Part shown: positions 34,879 through 43,101 of the stretch, in pieces
How positions within the stretch are numbered: position 1 is the first letter of the stretch
Layout of the letters: each line of letters starts with the position of its first letter
DNA from: Syntrophales bacterium
Lineage (GTDB): Bacteria > Desulfobacterota > Syntrophia > Syntrophales > UBA2210
Length of the DNA: 64,000 nt
NCBI GenBank assembly: GCA_023230565.1
Contig: JALNXD010000014.1
Location: 15,602 to 79,601 of the forward strand
Direction: 5' to 3'
Position numbers and translations under genes: made by a program
The notes under the pieces: model-generated
Told to the model about the DNA's origin: nothing
The model's input: only the letters and a program-made list of their open reading frames with translations
Database searches by the model: none

Positions 34879-35262
34879 ATGCCGTCAATAGAACCTACCG
34901 AAGACCAAGTGAGCGATTTAAGAAATCTGAAGCATGAGGGACCGATAATAATGCTTAATTTACTTAAATTCAAGCCTGATGGAGGGAAAGAATTATACGA
35001 CAAGTATGCCGTAGCGTCAACCAGATTGATTTTGAAGCTTGGCGGGAAGATACTGTATTATGGGAAACCGGTTATGCCGGTCATCGGTGAAGAGATGTGG
35101 GATGCAGTTATACTTGTCTTGTATCCTTCCATTCCGGCGTTCCTCGGGATGGTTGAAAGCGAACCCTACCGGGCAGCAGCTGTTGACAGGCATAATTCAC
35201 TTGTAGATTCAAGACTTATTGCTATGGACACAATCCCGCTGGACCCGCGAATTACAGTATGA
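34879..35262 (+). CDS. DUF1330-like small protein
   Basis: A 127-residue soluble protein of the dimeric ferredoxin-like (DUF1330) type. The diagnostic strand GPIIMLNLLKFKPDGGKELYDKYA (about residues 16-39) and the later WDAVILVLYPSIPAFLGMVESEPYRAA block fit the family, whose biochemical role is unsettled. The frame is open to 34804, but ATG 34879 has a good GGAAAGGAGA site and matches the domain start. It is 13 nt upstream of the DUF169 gene, so the two should be co-expressed. Confidence 0.75.
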   Translation: MPSIEPTEDQVSDLRNLKHEGPIIMLNLLKFKPDGGKELYDKYAVASTRLILKLGGKILYYGKPVMPVIGEEMWDAVILVLYPSIPAFLGMVESEPYRAAAVDRHNSLVDSRLIAMDTIPLDPRITV

Positions 35263-35275
35263 AAAGGAGGAGATT

Positions 35276-36106
35276 ATGATTGAACTGGAAGAATATCGTA
35301 ATGCCGGACGCCGTCTCACAGATGCTTTGCGGCTTTATACCGATCCCGTCGCAGTCAAGTATATAAGGAATGTTGATGAAATCCCTTCCGAAGCGATCCG
35401 CCCTTGCGCCAGGGGCCAGAAATGGTCACTATGCCAGGCGATAAGCTACAGCCGCAGATGGCACATGCATACGGCAATGACGTCGGAGGACAATTTCTGT
35501 GTTCCCGCGACCGTAGGCCACCGGTGGGAAATCGTACCGGAGGAGGATCTGATCGAAAGCCAGGTCAGACAAAAATGGCATAAGAACAGGACAGCCGAGG
35601 AAAATAAGCTCCAATTCTTCTACAATTTTTTGGGCAAAGAAAATTATGACAGGATGGAGCAATTCAAAGGATTTGTCACTTCGCCGCTGACGGAAACTGT
35701 CATAATACCGGATTCTATTCTGATTTATGGAGATGGAGTTCAGATAACCCATATTATCCAGTCACTTACGTATGAATTTACGTCTCCTCTCATCTCTTCA
35801 TTTGATGGATTCGGAGAATCTTGTATGAAAGGAACCTTGATTCCTTTTCTGACGGGGAAGCCTCAGATTGTCATACCGGGTATGGGCGATCGAGCGTTTA
35901 GCGGTACAACCGAAAACGAAATCGCCATCGGAATTCCCGGACTTCATCTTTTCAGTGTGCTTGAGAATCTTTTTAAAGCAGGCGGGAAACTCAATATGGG
36001 ACAGCCGGCGAGAACAGTTCTGCCTAACAATATTACAGAAAGAATCACCCCGGGGTTTTCGTTCATGTACGATAAAATACAGGAGTATAAAAGCAGGAAT
36101 AGATAA
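35276..36106 (+). CDS. DUF169 family protein
   Basis: A 276-residue soluble protein matching DUF169, a family frequent in anaerobic bacteria and archaea with no established activity. The N-terminal LTDPVAVK-type segment (YTDPVAVKYI), scattered conserved cysteines (C47, C56, near C78) and a glycine-rich GMGDRAFSGT stretch are visible. Conserved cysteines suggest metal or cofactor binding (inference). Start at ATG 35276 behind AAGGAGGAG. It forms a tight pair with the DUF1330 gene and is followed 12 nt later by the DUF4010 membrane gene. Confidence 0.8.
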   Translation: MIELEEYRNAGRRLTDALRLYTDPVAVKYIRNVDEIPSEAIRPCARGQKWSLCQAISYSRRWHMHTAMTSEDNFCVPATVGHRWEIVPEEDLIESQVRQKWHKNRTAEENKLQFFYNFLGKENYDRMEQFKGFVTSPLTETVIIPDSILIYGDGVQITHIIQSLTYEFTSPLISSFDGFGESCMKGTLIPFLTGKPQIVIPGMGDRAFSGTTENEIAIGIPGLHLFSVLENLFKAGGKLNMGQPARTVLPNNITERITPGFSFMYDKIQEYKSRNR

Positions 36107-36118
36107 GTTTTAAAAATA

Positions 36119-37378
36119 ATGGATGAATCGACACTTTTCATGCGCTTCGGCGTAGCCCTGGCAATCGGCATTCTTGTGGGAATGCAGAGGGAATTTGCCT
36201 TTGATGATAAAAACCGGGAACTTGCCATGGGGGTGAGGACTCTCGCGCTCATGGCTCTTCTCGGATGTGCGGCTGCTTTCCTGAGTGAACTGGCTGAATC
36301 TCCCTGGCTGCTCATCATCATCATTCTGATTCTGGGCTCATGGATAGGAATGAATCACTATATCGAAGCGCAGCGAGGGGAGGAGGGGCTTACTACGGAA
36401 GCCTCCGCTCTTCTCACAGTTCTCGCCGGTGCTCTAGCCTTTTGGAATCAGATTACTCTGGCAGTTGCTCTGGGTGTAATCACCGCGGTTCTTCTTTCGG
36501 TAAAGCCCGAACTTCACCGTTTCGCGCAAAAACTCACCCGCGAAGACGTATATGCGACTCTTAAAATGGCCGTAATTACGGTAATTATTCTTCCCGTGCT
36601 TCCGCAAGAATCTTTCGGTCCGCCCCCTTTCGATGTACTGAATCCGTTTAAGATATGGCTTCTTGTTATATTTATATCCGGCATCAGTTTTGTCGGTTTT
36701 CTTCTGATAAAGATTGCCGGAGCCAGGAAAGGCATTGGGCTTACGGGCCTGTTCGGCGGCCTTGCGTCAAGCACGGCGGTTACACTCAGCTTTACCCAGA
36801 AAAGCAAAGAAGCTGCAACTCTTGCGAAACCGTTCGCTTTGGCGATTACGGTCTCGTGGACCGTGATGTATACACGGGTAGTAATTGAAGTAGCGGCGCT
36901 CAATGCGGGCCTTGCAAAAATGCTTATCGTGCCGATGGCGATTCCTGTTGCCGCCGGTCTTGCATGCTCATTGTTCCTTTTTCGAGTGCAGAGGACAGCC
37001 GAAACAAGCGATTTCGTCTTCAGCAACCCCTTCGAACTTGGGCCTGCGATAACTTTCGGAGTTGTTTTCTCGATAATCCTCGTAATAAGCAGAGCTGCGC
37101 AGGTATATATGGGAGAGGCGGGCATCTACCTTTCCAGTATTTTTGCGGGCCTTGCCGATGTTGATGCCATCGCCCTCTCAGTCACTGAATTGACCGGGAA
37201 GTCCGGCGGCATTGATTATGGAACGGCAACTCGTGCAATTCTCATTGCCGCTGTCGCCAATACAGCACTGAAAGGCGCAATCGTTCTCGTGCTGGGATCG
37301 GCTTCGCTCCGCCGGGCTATAATCCCTGGATTCGTGTCTATGTTTTTGTCGGGTCTTATTGTGGCCCTTCTTATTTGA
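36119..37378 (+). CDS. MgtC/SapB-DUF4010 family integral membrane protein
   Basis: A 419-residue polytopic membrane protein. The first part resembles MgtC (FGVALAIGILVGMQREFA, residues 9-26, then GVRTLALMALLG) and the second the DUF4010 domain (GLTGLFGGLASSTAVTLSF, about 207-225; late ADVDAIALSV). About ten to twelve helices are expected. MgtC relatives affect magnesium homeostasis or ATP synthase, but DUF4010 proteins are uncharacterised. No clear RBS precedes ATG 36119; translation may be coupled to the DUF169 gene, or start at ATG 36140. It converges with the FMN reductase gene with 1 nt between stops. Confidence 0.85.
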   Translation: MDESTLFMRFGVALAIGILVGMQREFAFDDKNRELAMGVRTLALMALLGCAAAFLSELAESPWLLIIIILILGSWIGMNHYIEAQRGEEGLTTEASALLTVLAGALAFWNQITLAVALGVITAVLLSVKPELHRFAQKLTREDVYATLKMAVITVIILPVLPQESFGPPPFDVLNPFKIWLLVIFISGISFVGFLLIKIAGARKGIGLTGLFGGLASSTAVTLSFTQKSKEAATLAKPFALAITVSWTVMYTRVVIEVAALNAGLAKMLIVPMAIPVAAGLACSLFLFRVQRTAETSDFVFSNPFELGPAITFGVVFSIILVISRAAQVYMGEAGIYLSSIFAGLADVDAIALSVTELTGKSGGIDYGTATRAILIAAVANTALKGAIVLVLGSASLRRAIIPGFVSMFLSGLIVALLI

Positions 37379-37379
37379 A

Positions 37380-37961
37380 TCAGGAATTATTTTTTATTAA
37401 CTTTCTCCCGATCTCATATGCGCAGGCAAGAAGCTTCGGACTCGCTTCTGCAGGCGATGCATGACTGTTCGTATGAACAATTCTTCCGACTTCAACAAAC
37501 CCGAGACCACTTCCGGTGAACCCTGCGAGATATCGGATTGATTTTTTATACTGATCGGGATCCGGGGCACCTTGCGTTGTAATCAGGGCATATGTCTTTC
37601 CGGGAGGAACAAGTGATTCATACCCTCCACCCGGCAGGTCTGCATACAGCGAATAGAGTCTATCGATAAATAGTTTCATCTGACCGGAAATGCGATACAT
37701 ATAAATCGGACACCCGACTACCAGACCGTCGCAATTTTTTATATCTTCAAGAAAAGGAGAAAGCCCATCCTTTTGTGCGCATGTTCCCGGATTTGTACGG
37801 CAGCCAAGACAGCCCTTACACCCCTTCTGGTCGATTTCATGAAGCCTTACCTCTTGAGTATCAGCACCTTCAGAACGGGCACCATCAAGAATATTCCGAA
37901 TCAATGTTGAAGTGTTTCCCCCTTTGCGAGGACTCCCGTTAAAAGCTAATATGCGCGCCAT
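37380..37961 (-). CDS. NADPH-dependent FMN reductase/iron-sulfur flavoprotein-like
   Basis: A 193-residue flavodoxin-fold protein. The FMN phosphate loop is GSPRKGGNTSTL (about 9-20), and a CKGCLGCRTNPGTC cysteine cluster (about 48-61) resembles the compact [4Fe-4S] motif of Isf-type iron-sulfur flavoproteins, followed by GCPIYMYRISGQMKLFIDR. It likely reduces quinones, flavins or oxygen species in an anaerobe. RBS AAAAGGAGAGG precedes the ATG. Substrate unknown. Confidence 0.88.
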   Translation of the reverse strand: MARILAFNGSPRKGGNTSTLIRNILDGARSEGADTQEVRLHEIDQKGCKGCLGCRTNPGTCAQKDGLSPFLEDIKNCDGLVVGCPIYMYRISGQMKLFIDRLYSLYADLPGGGYESLVPPGKTYALITTQGAPDPDQYKKSIRYLAGFTGSGLGFVEVGRIVHTNSHASPAEASPKLLACAYEIGRKLIKNNS

Positions 37962-38116
37962 TTACTTTTCCTCTCCTTTTTATTTGATAATGACAAAGCG
38001 TTATTAAAGAAAGTTTCATATCAATTCCCATATATTTTTGCAACTTATCCGGACTGAAGATTTTCAGGCTCCTCCCTTTGAGTTTACGTCAAAAAAGCCT
38101 TACATCTGAGTGGCTG

Positions 38117-38151
38117 TCATGAGGAGCTTTTTACGATATCGTCATCCTTTT
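38117..38151. repeat. Dispersed intergenic repeat, copy A
   Basis: A segment around GGAGCTTTTTACG (38123-38135) matches a segment at 59714-59748: the 13-mer is identical and flanks align as CAT.AGGAGC...ACG..A...TCATC.TTTT. Neither copy is in a gene. From memory, gactttttacg...gtcaa-like words are common intergenic repeats in these bacteria. Confidence 0.5.
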
Positions 38152-38257
38152 ATTTCTTGACTTTCAGCTTTACAGGAAATATCGTCGGGGTCCCCTGTAA
38201 AATTCGGGGGACTTGCCCGTGTGCGGAAGATCTTATAATTCTCTGGGGGAATATAGT

Positions 38258-39691
38258 ATGTCCAGCGTCCATGAACTTGATCGTCTTTTTCACCCAAAAA
38301 ATATTGCGATAGTAGGTGCGTCGAAAAAGGGAAGCGGCTTTATGTGGGGAGGCAACACCTTTATCGAAGGTACCATTAAGATGAATTTTCAAGGCCGTAT
38401 TTACCCTGTTCATCCTTCAGCAGAAAGCATTTTAGGCCTTCGAACGTATAAAAGCGTCCGTGAAATTCCCGGAGATGTTGATCTTGTAATATTCAGTATT
38501 CCGAATGGCGCTGCCCTTTCTGTCATGGAAGATTGTGCCGCTAAAAAAGTTCCTTTCGTCCATGTATTCACTGCCGGATTCAGTGAGACCGGATCGGCGG
38601 AAAAGAGCAGAGCAGAACAAGAACTGATTCAATGTGCACGAAACGGAGGAATTCGTGTCGTTGGACCTAATTGCATGGGGGTCTATTGCCCTGAAGGAGG
38701 TGTCTCCTGGACAAACCAGTTTTCCAGTTCACCAGGTTCGACTGGATTCATCTCACAGAGCGGTCAGCTGGCAGGGCTGTTTATTCGCGAAAGCTACCCT
38801 TACGGCGTGAGATTCAGCAAAGTCGCCAGTTTCGGAAATGCCGCAGATCTTGACAGCGCTGATTTTCTCGAATATCTCGCTCATGATGATACAACACATA
38901 TTATTTCTGCTTACATCGAAGGCTTGAAAGATGGAAGAAGATTCTTCAATGAAGCACGAAATCTGGCAGGTAAAAAACCACTGGTGGTATGGAAAGCAGG
39001 CCTCACCGAAGGAGGCGAGAGGGCTGCTCAGTCACATACGTCTGCAATAGCTGGCTCTCCCCGCCTCTGGGATGCGCTTTGCCGCCAGACGGGTATCATT
39101 TCCGTCACCTCGATGGAAGAACTGATTTTTACAGTATCGGCCCTTCAGAAAGCGACATTTCCAAAAGGAAAAAAAATGGCGATACTTGGAGGAGCGGGAG
39201 GCGGCAGTGTTACTATGACTGACGAGGCCGAAAGAGAAGGGCTTCTTGTTCCTCAGCTATCAGAAGGTACTGTGAAAGAACTGGAAAAAATAGTTCCTCT
39301 GGAAGGAAATAGTGTGAAAAACCCCCTTGATATGATGGCACCCCTCTTCCAACTGAAAACTTTTACCCGTCTTATCGAACTTCTGCGCGAAGATTCTGAA
39401 ATTGACGGACTCATATTCTCCCAAAGGGTGGATTGGTTTATAGAAGCAGGCGGGCAGCAGCTGCTCGATACGGTGATAGAAAGAACAGTAAAGGGGGCTG
39501 AGGAATTGGATAAGCCCCTGTTTGTGGTTCTTGAAAATCCTTTTTCACTGGAAGGTGAATCTCTGAGAAGGCAGGTATTCGAAAGATTTCATAAGGCCGG
39601 TATTACAGCCTTCCCTTCTTTTAAACTGGCAGCCCGGATCATCAATAAACTCACTTCTCATGCCCAGTATTTGCAAAGGGCACTAAAATGA
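38258..39691 (+). CDS. Acyl-CoA synthetase (ADP-forming) alpha-subunit-like CoA-binding protein (copy 2)
   Basis: A 477-residue paralogue of the gene at 24306-25724. It has the CoA-binding Rossmann start (IAIVGASKKGSGFMWGG), FISQSGQLAG and the phospho-histidine motif QSHTSAIAG, again without an ATP-grasp domain. The two copies differ clearly in sequence (for example QSHTSAIAG against MSHTASIAG), so they are old paralogues, perhaps for different acyl groups. Start at ATG 38258 with a GGGGGAA site; the frame is open 15 codons further upstream. No beta-subunit gene is adjacent. Upstream lies a dispersed repeat and the divergent FMN reductase gene. Confidence 0.88.
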   Translation: MSSVHELDRLFHPKNIAIVGASKKGSGFMWGGNTFIEGTIKMNFQGRIYPVHPSAESILGLRTYKSVREIPGDVDLVIFSIPNGAALSVMEDCAAKKVPFVHVFTAGFSETGSAEKSRAEQELIQCARNGGIRVVGPNCMGVYCPEGGVSWTNQFSSSPGSTGFISQSGQLAGLFIRESYPYGVRFSKVASFGNAADLDSADFLEYLAHDDTTHIISAYIEGLKDGRRFFNEARNLAGKKPLVVWKAGLTEGGERAAQSHTSAIAGSPRLWDALCRQTGIISVTSMEELIFTVSALQKATFPKGKKMAILGGAGGGSVTMTDEAEREGLLVPQLSEGTVKELEKIVPLEGNSVKNPLDMMAPLFQLKTFTRLIELLREDSEIDGLIFSQRVDWFIEAGGQQLLDTVIERTVKGAEELDKPLFVVLENPFSLEGESLRRQVFERFHKAGITAFPSFKLAARIINKLTSHAQYLQRALK

Positions 39692-39831
39692 CACATATTC
39701 TTGAGGCAGTCCAGGCCACTCGGTTGTGGCATTCAGGGCGGGCGATCATGAATTGTTACCCGGTATATCTTATAGAATATAGAAGATCCGGATCTGAATG
39801 ACTGTTATGCAGCGGGTGAGGTGAGGTTGCA

Positions 39832-40218
39832 TTAAATCGGCGAATCCGGTTCAGCAGAATCTCTTACCGTTATAATTCCTTTTTTAAGCAGGTATGCGAA
39901 TGAATTCCGGTTGCTCAGCGCCTTTCTTATCGTCACTTTTTGCGAAACATACCTCTCGAGAGACAAAAGAATGATCAACCCTATGGCATAATAAATCAAA
40001 CCTGTGAATTGCCGAAAGTACAGGAAATATATCAAGGCAGCGGCGATAGTTAAAGGGAATGAATAGAGCCACACAACTAAATGAAAGAGCTTGATCAAAG
40101 GATTGTTTGAAATCCTTGAATAATTGGTAAGAAGACACCCTCTGTTAAAACGGATCATTACCTGCCCTCTTCTGTATTTCTCTACTACGACATCATGTAA
40201 CGTTTGTGCCTTCTTCAT
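39832..40218 (-). CDS. Small two-helix membrane protein under riboswitch control
   Basis: A 128-residue protein with a charged N-terminal part (KAQTLHDVVVEKYRRGQ), two adjacent membrane helices (about 47-66 and 71-90) and a basic C-terminal cytoplasmic part (RYVSQKVTIRKALSNRN). I recognise no family. Start at ATG 40218, 6 nt after AGAGG; a TTG two codons upstream is less likely. A strong promoter and a GEMM riboswitch lie upstream, so expression should respond to a cyclic dinucleotide. Riboswitch control makes it a candidate for a role in surface attachment, extracellular matrix or extracellular electron transfer (inference). Confidence 0.7.
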   Translation of the reverse strand: MKKAQTLHDVVVEKYRRGQVMIRFNRGCLLTNYSRISNNPLIKLFHLVVWLYSFPLTIAAALIYFLYFRQFTGLIYYAIGLIILLSLERYVSQKVTIRKALSNRNSFAYLLKKGIITVRDSAEPDSPI

Positions 40219-40334
40219 GTGCAACCTCTTTCTGTTTACTAACGATTATGAAAAACGAAGAATATTATATGGACCCTGCTGGCGTTTGACTTATATAAGG
40301 AACATCTTACGGAATTCAGCATTATTGACTTTTG

Positions 40335-40420
40335 AAAAATTCGGCAACCTGGCAGTCACTTGAATAGTGACCCATGGCTTTGCGTCCTGCCCTCGCGGAC
40401 AGTTTGCCCTTTCGGTTTTC
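40335..40420 (-). promoter_or_regulatory. GEMM-type cyclic dinucleotide riboswitch
   Basis: On the minus strand the conserved GGGCAAAC (5' G at 40409) is followed by a 6-bp stem capped by a GCGA (GNRA) tetraloop. Then come the invariant GACGCAAAGCC, a second stem (GTCACT/AGTGAC), and the closing CAGGTTGCCGAA. Order, spacing and loop type match the GEMM-I class, which senses c-di-GMP or, in a subclass found in Deltaproteobacteria, 3',3'-cGAMP. The first nucleotide is about 20 nt after the predicted start site, and the controlled start codon is about 117 nt downstream. I saw no intrinsic terminator between them, so the expression platform is unresolved. Confidence 0.9.
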
Positions 40421-40447
40421 AAAGAGCGGTATGGATATTTTAGTTCG

Positions 40448-40476
40448 ATGCTACATTCAATACGTATAGTTGTCAA
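40448..40476 (-). promoter_or_regulatory. Sigma-70 promoter of the riboswitch leader
   Basis: Minus-strand TTGACA (40471-40476), 17-nt spacer, TAGCAT (40448-40453). It is placed correctly to start transcription about 20 nt before the riboswitch. Confidence 0.65.
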
Positions 40477-40513
40477 GAGAGGCACTTGTGATTGCGTTCA
40501 CAGTTGTGCTTTC

Positions 40514-40552
40514 CAAAAAGAAGGCCGGGACGGCTCATAGCCGTTCCCAGCC
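40514..40552 (-). terminator. Rho-independent terminator of the dcw cluster
   Basis: About 120 nt after the ftsZ stop, the minus strand forms a long G+C-rich hairpin (arms about 40539-40552 and 40523-40535, loop ATG, one bulge) followed by a U-rich TTCTTTTT run (40515-40522). It insulates the downstream riboswitch promoter from the cluster. Confidence 0.7.
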
Positions 40553-40672
40553 CCGGGGAGAGGATGGCGTGCTTACGCCCTGATCAATTTTCCGGTTTTC
40601 GAATCTCGCGGATAGAATCGACACCCGGTTTTATTACATTTCATTACGCAATCTTTTTTTTAATATTACGAT

Positions 40673-41836
40673 TCAGTTTTCCGATTTCCTCAAAAATGCC
40701 GGTTTTTCAAAATCAATCGAGTCGTCGTCGATCATACCCATTTTTATGATAACAGGTTTTTCTTTTTCCGCTACTTCCTTATTTCTCATGAACGCGGGTG
40801 TTGACAGATCTTCTTTTTCTTTCTTGAAATTGCTGAAATTCGAAATGTTCGGAACACTTTCCTGCTTTGATTCTTTAGCGTCAAAACCGGTTGCAATCAC
40901 TGTGACTCTTATTTCATCTCCCATATTTTCATCAACTACTGTACCGAAAATTATATTGGCATCTTCATGAGTTTCCGTCTGCACAAGACTGGATGCTTCA
41001 TTGATCTCGAAAAGAGTCATATCCGGACTTCCCGTGATATTAAGAAGCACTCCCCGGGCTCCTTGAATGGAATTATCTTCAAGCAGCGGTGAAGAAATGG
41101 CTTTTTGCGCTGCTTCAACTGCCCGGCCTTCGCCGCTCGCAAGGCCGGTTCCCATCAGGGCCAGTCCCATATCGGACATGATACATTTCACATCGGCAAA
41201 ATCCAGATTGATCAATCCGGGAACCATAATCAAGTCCGAAATGCCTTTTACACCGTGATAAAGTATGTCATCCGCCTTTTTGAAGGCATCCTGAAGCGAC
41301 ATATTTCTCCCGCTGATACTGAGCAGTCTCTGATTCGGAATGACTATGAGGCTGTCCACTACTTCCTTTAGCGCCTTTAAGCCCTCTTCCGCTTGCATTC
41401 CTCTCTTTTTTCCTTCAAAAAGAAAAGGCTTCGTGACAACTGCGACTGTGAGAATATCAAGCTCGCGGGCAATTTCCGCAATCACAGGTGCACCTCCCGT
41501 TCCTGTACCACCTCCCAATCCTGCCGTAATGAACACCATATCGGCACCGGTTATCAATTCCCTGATCTGATCTTTCGATTCAGCCGCCGCTCTTCTCCCC
41601 TTCTCCGGATCGGAACCTGCGCCTAATCCGCGTGTAATCTCAGATCCAAGCTGCAGTTTGGACGCCGCCTTTGACACTTCGAGCGCCTGCGCGTCAGTAT
41701 TGGCAGAAATGAAATCCACTCCGCTCAGTTTATAGTTTATCATCATGTTTACTGCGTTTCCGCCACCGCCGCCAATTCCTATCACCTTGATTTTGGCTCC
41801 GCTCGCTTTCTTTCCACCTTCCAAAAGTTCAAACAT
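40673..41836 (-). CDS. ftsZ: Cell division protein FtsZ
   Basis: A 387-residue tubulin-like GTPase that forms the Z ring. GIGGGGGNAVNMM (about 21-33), the tubulin signature GGGTGTGGAP (about 105-114), and the T7 loop NLDFADV are intact. The C-terminal tail ends FEKPAFLRK (376-384), a form of the conserved peptide that binds FtsA and other partners. A second similar PAFMRN lies at 347-352. Last gene of the dcw run, 15 nt after ftsA, with an excellent GGAGGGAGG site and a terminator downstream. Confidence 0.98.
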   Translation of the reverse strand: MFELLEGGKKASGAKIKVIGIGGGGGNAVNMMINYKLSGVDFISANTDAQALEVSKAASKLQLGSEITRGLGAGSDPEKGRRAAAESKDQIRELITGADMVFITAGLGGGTGTGGAPVIAEIARELDILTVAVVTKPFLFEGKKRGMQAEEGLKALKEVVDSLIVIPNQRLLSISGRNMSLQDAFKKADDILYHGVKGISDLIMVPGLINLDFADVKCIMSDMGLALMGTGLASGEGRAVEAAQKAISSPLLEDNSIQGARGVLLNITGSPDMTLFEINEASSLVQTETHEDANIIFGTVVDENMGDEIRVTVIATGFDAKESKQESVPNISNFSNFKKEKEDLSTPAFMRNKEVAEKEKPVIIKMGMIDDDSIDFEKPAFLRKSEN

Positions 41837-41851
41837 AGCTCATCCTCCCTC

Positions 41852-43078
41852 CTAGAAAAAATCGTTAAACCACTTCTTCATCCGCGTAACTATCTTATTT
41901 ACCATATTGACTTCGTTTTTCTTGAACCGCATGCCGGACCTGTTATGGCTCCCATGCACTACAAGTCCCACGCCCGTTGCGTACATCGGGCTTTTTACTA
42001 TATCGTTAATTCCACCAACACCGTCGGGGTAACCTTTTCTTACGGGCATATTGAAAATATTTTCAGCAAGTTCCACTGCTCCTTCTATCATTGAAGAGCC
42101 TCCCGTAAGAACGATGCCGGCGGCAAGTAAATCTTCATACCCCGACTTGGTAATTTCCTTACGGGCAAATGAGAGAATTTCTTCCATTCTCGGCTCTATA
42201 ATTTCTCCCAGCACCTGCCGCGAGACTTTACGAGGATTGCGCCCTCCCACACTTGGCACTTCTATCGTCTCGTCTTGGGGTATCAACTCCGTGTAGGCAC
42301 ATCCGTATTTGATCTTCAACTTTTCAGCTTCCGTCACAGGCGTCCTGAGTCCCACTGCGATATCGCTGGTAACATAGCCTCCTCCCAACGGGATTACAGC
42401 TGTGTGTTTGATACTCCCTTCCGCAAAAACGGCTACATCCGTTGTTCCTCCACCAATATCGATAAGTGCCACGCCCAGTTCGCGTTCATCCGGGCTCAAC
42501 ACTGCTTCACTTGACGCAAGGGGTTCAAGCACGATATCATTCACATCAAGCCCCACACGGTTGACTGATTTTACAATGTTTTGGATTGATGTAATTGCTC
42601 CGATTACGACATGGACCTTCGCTTCAAGTCTTACACCGGCCATTCCGATTGGTTCTTTCACTCCATCCTGGTCGTCTACGATATAATACTGAGGAAGCGT
42701 ATGAATTACCCTTCTATCGAGTGGTATAGCCAGTGCGGTTGCCGCTTCTATTGCTCTTTTCACATCAGTTTCATCAACTTCACCTGCCCTTACGGCAACA
42801 ATTCCGTGGCTATTCAGTCCTTTGATATGACTACCTGCAATGCCTGCGTAGACCGACTTTATCTCACATCCTGACATCAGTTCCGCTTCTTCCACAGCTC
42901 TTTTTATAGAGTCAACAGTACTGTCGATATTTACGACAACTCCTTTTCTCAATCCCTTTGAACTGTGAGTGCCGATTCCAATTATATTGAGCCCGCTGTT
43001 CGTTATCTCTCCGACAATTGCACAGATTTTAGTGGTGCCTACGTCCAGCCCGACAATGATACTTTCTCGCCTCGCCAT
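41852..43078 (-). CDS. ftsA: Cell division protein FtsA
   Basis: A 408-residue actin-like ATPase that tethers FtsZ to the membrane. Phosphate motif 1 (IVGLDVGTTKICAIVG), the FtsA-specific 1C/SHS2 insert (about 85-165), phosphate 2 (LIDIGGGTTDVAVF) and the adenosine motif (IVLTGGSSMIEG) are present. The C-terminus ends in a basic, aromatic amphipathic helix (VTRMKKWFNDFF), the expected membrane-targeting sequence. It sits between ftsQ (23 nt) and ftsZ (15 nt). Confidence 0.97.
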   Translation of the reverse strand: MARRESIIVGLDVGTTKICAIVGEITNSGLNIIGIGTHSSKGLRKGVVVNIDSTVDSIKRAVEEAELMSGCEIKSVYAGIAGSHIKGLNSHGIVAVRAGEVDETDVKRAIEAATALAIPLDRRVIHTLPQYYIVDDQDGVKEPIGMAGVRLEAKVHVVIGAITSIQNIVKSVNRVGLDVNDIVLEPLASSEAVLSPDERELGVALIDIGGGTTDVAVFAEGSIKHTAVIPLGGGYVTSDIAVGLRTPVTEAEKLKIKYGCAYTELIPQDETIEVPSVGGRNPRKVSRQVLGEIIEPRMEEILSFARKEITKSGYEDLLAAGIVLTGGSSMIEGAVELAENIFNMPVRKGYPDGVGGINDIVKSPMYATGVGLVVHGSHNRSGMRFKKNEVNMVNKIVTRMKKWFNDFF

Positions 43079-43101
43079 TTAGAATATCGCCCCTTCCGAC
43101 C

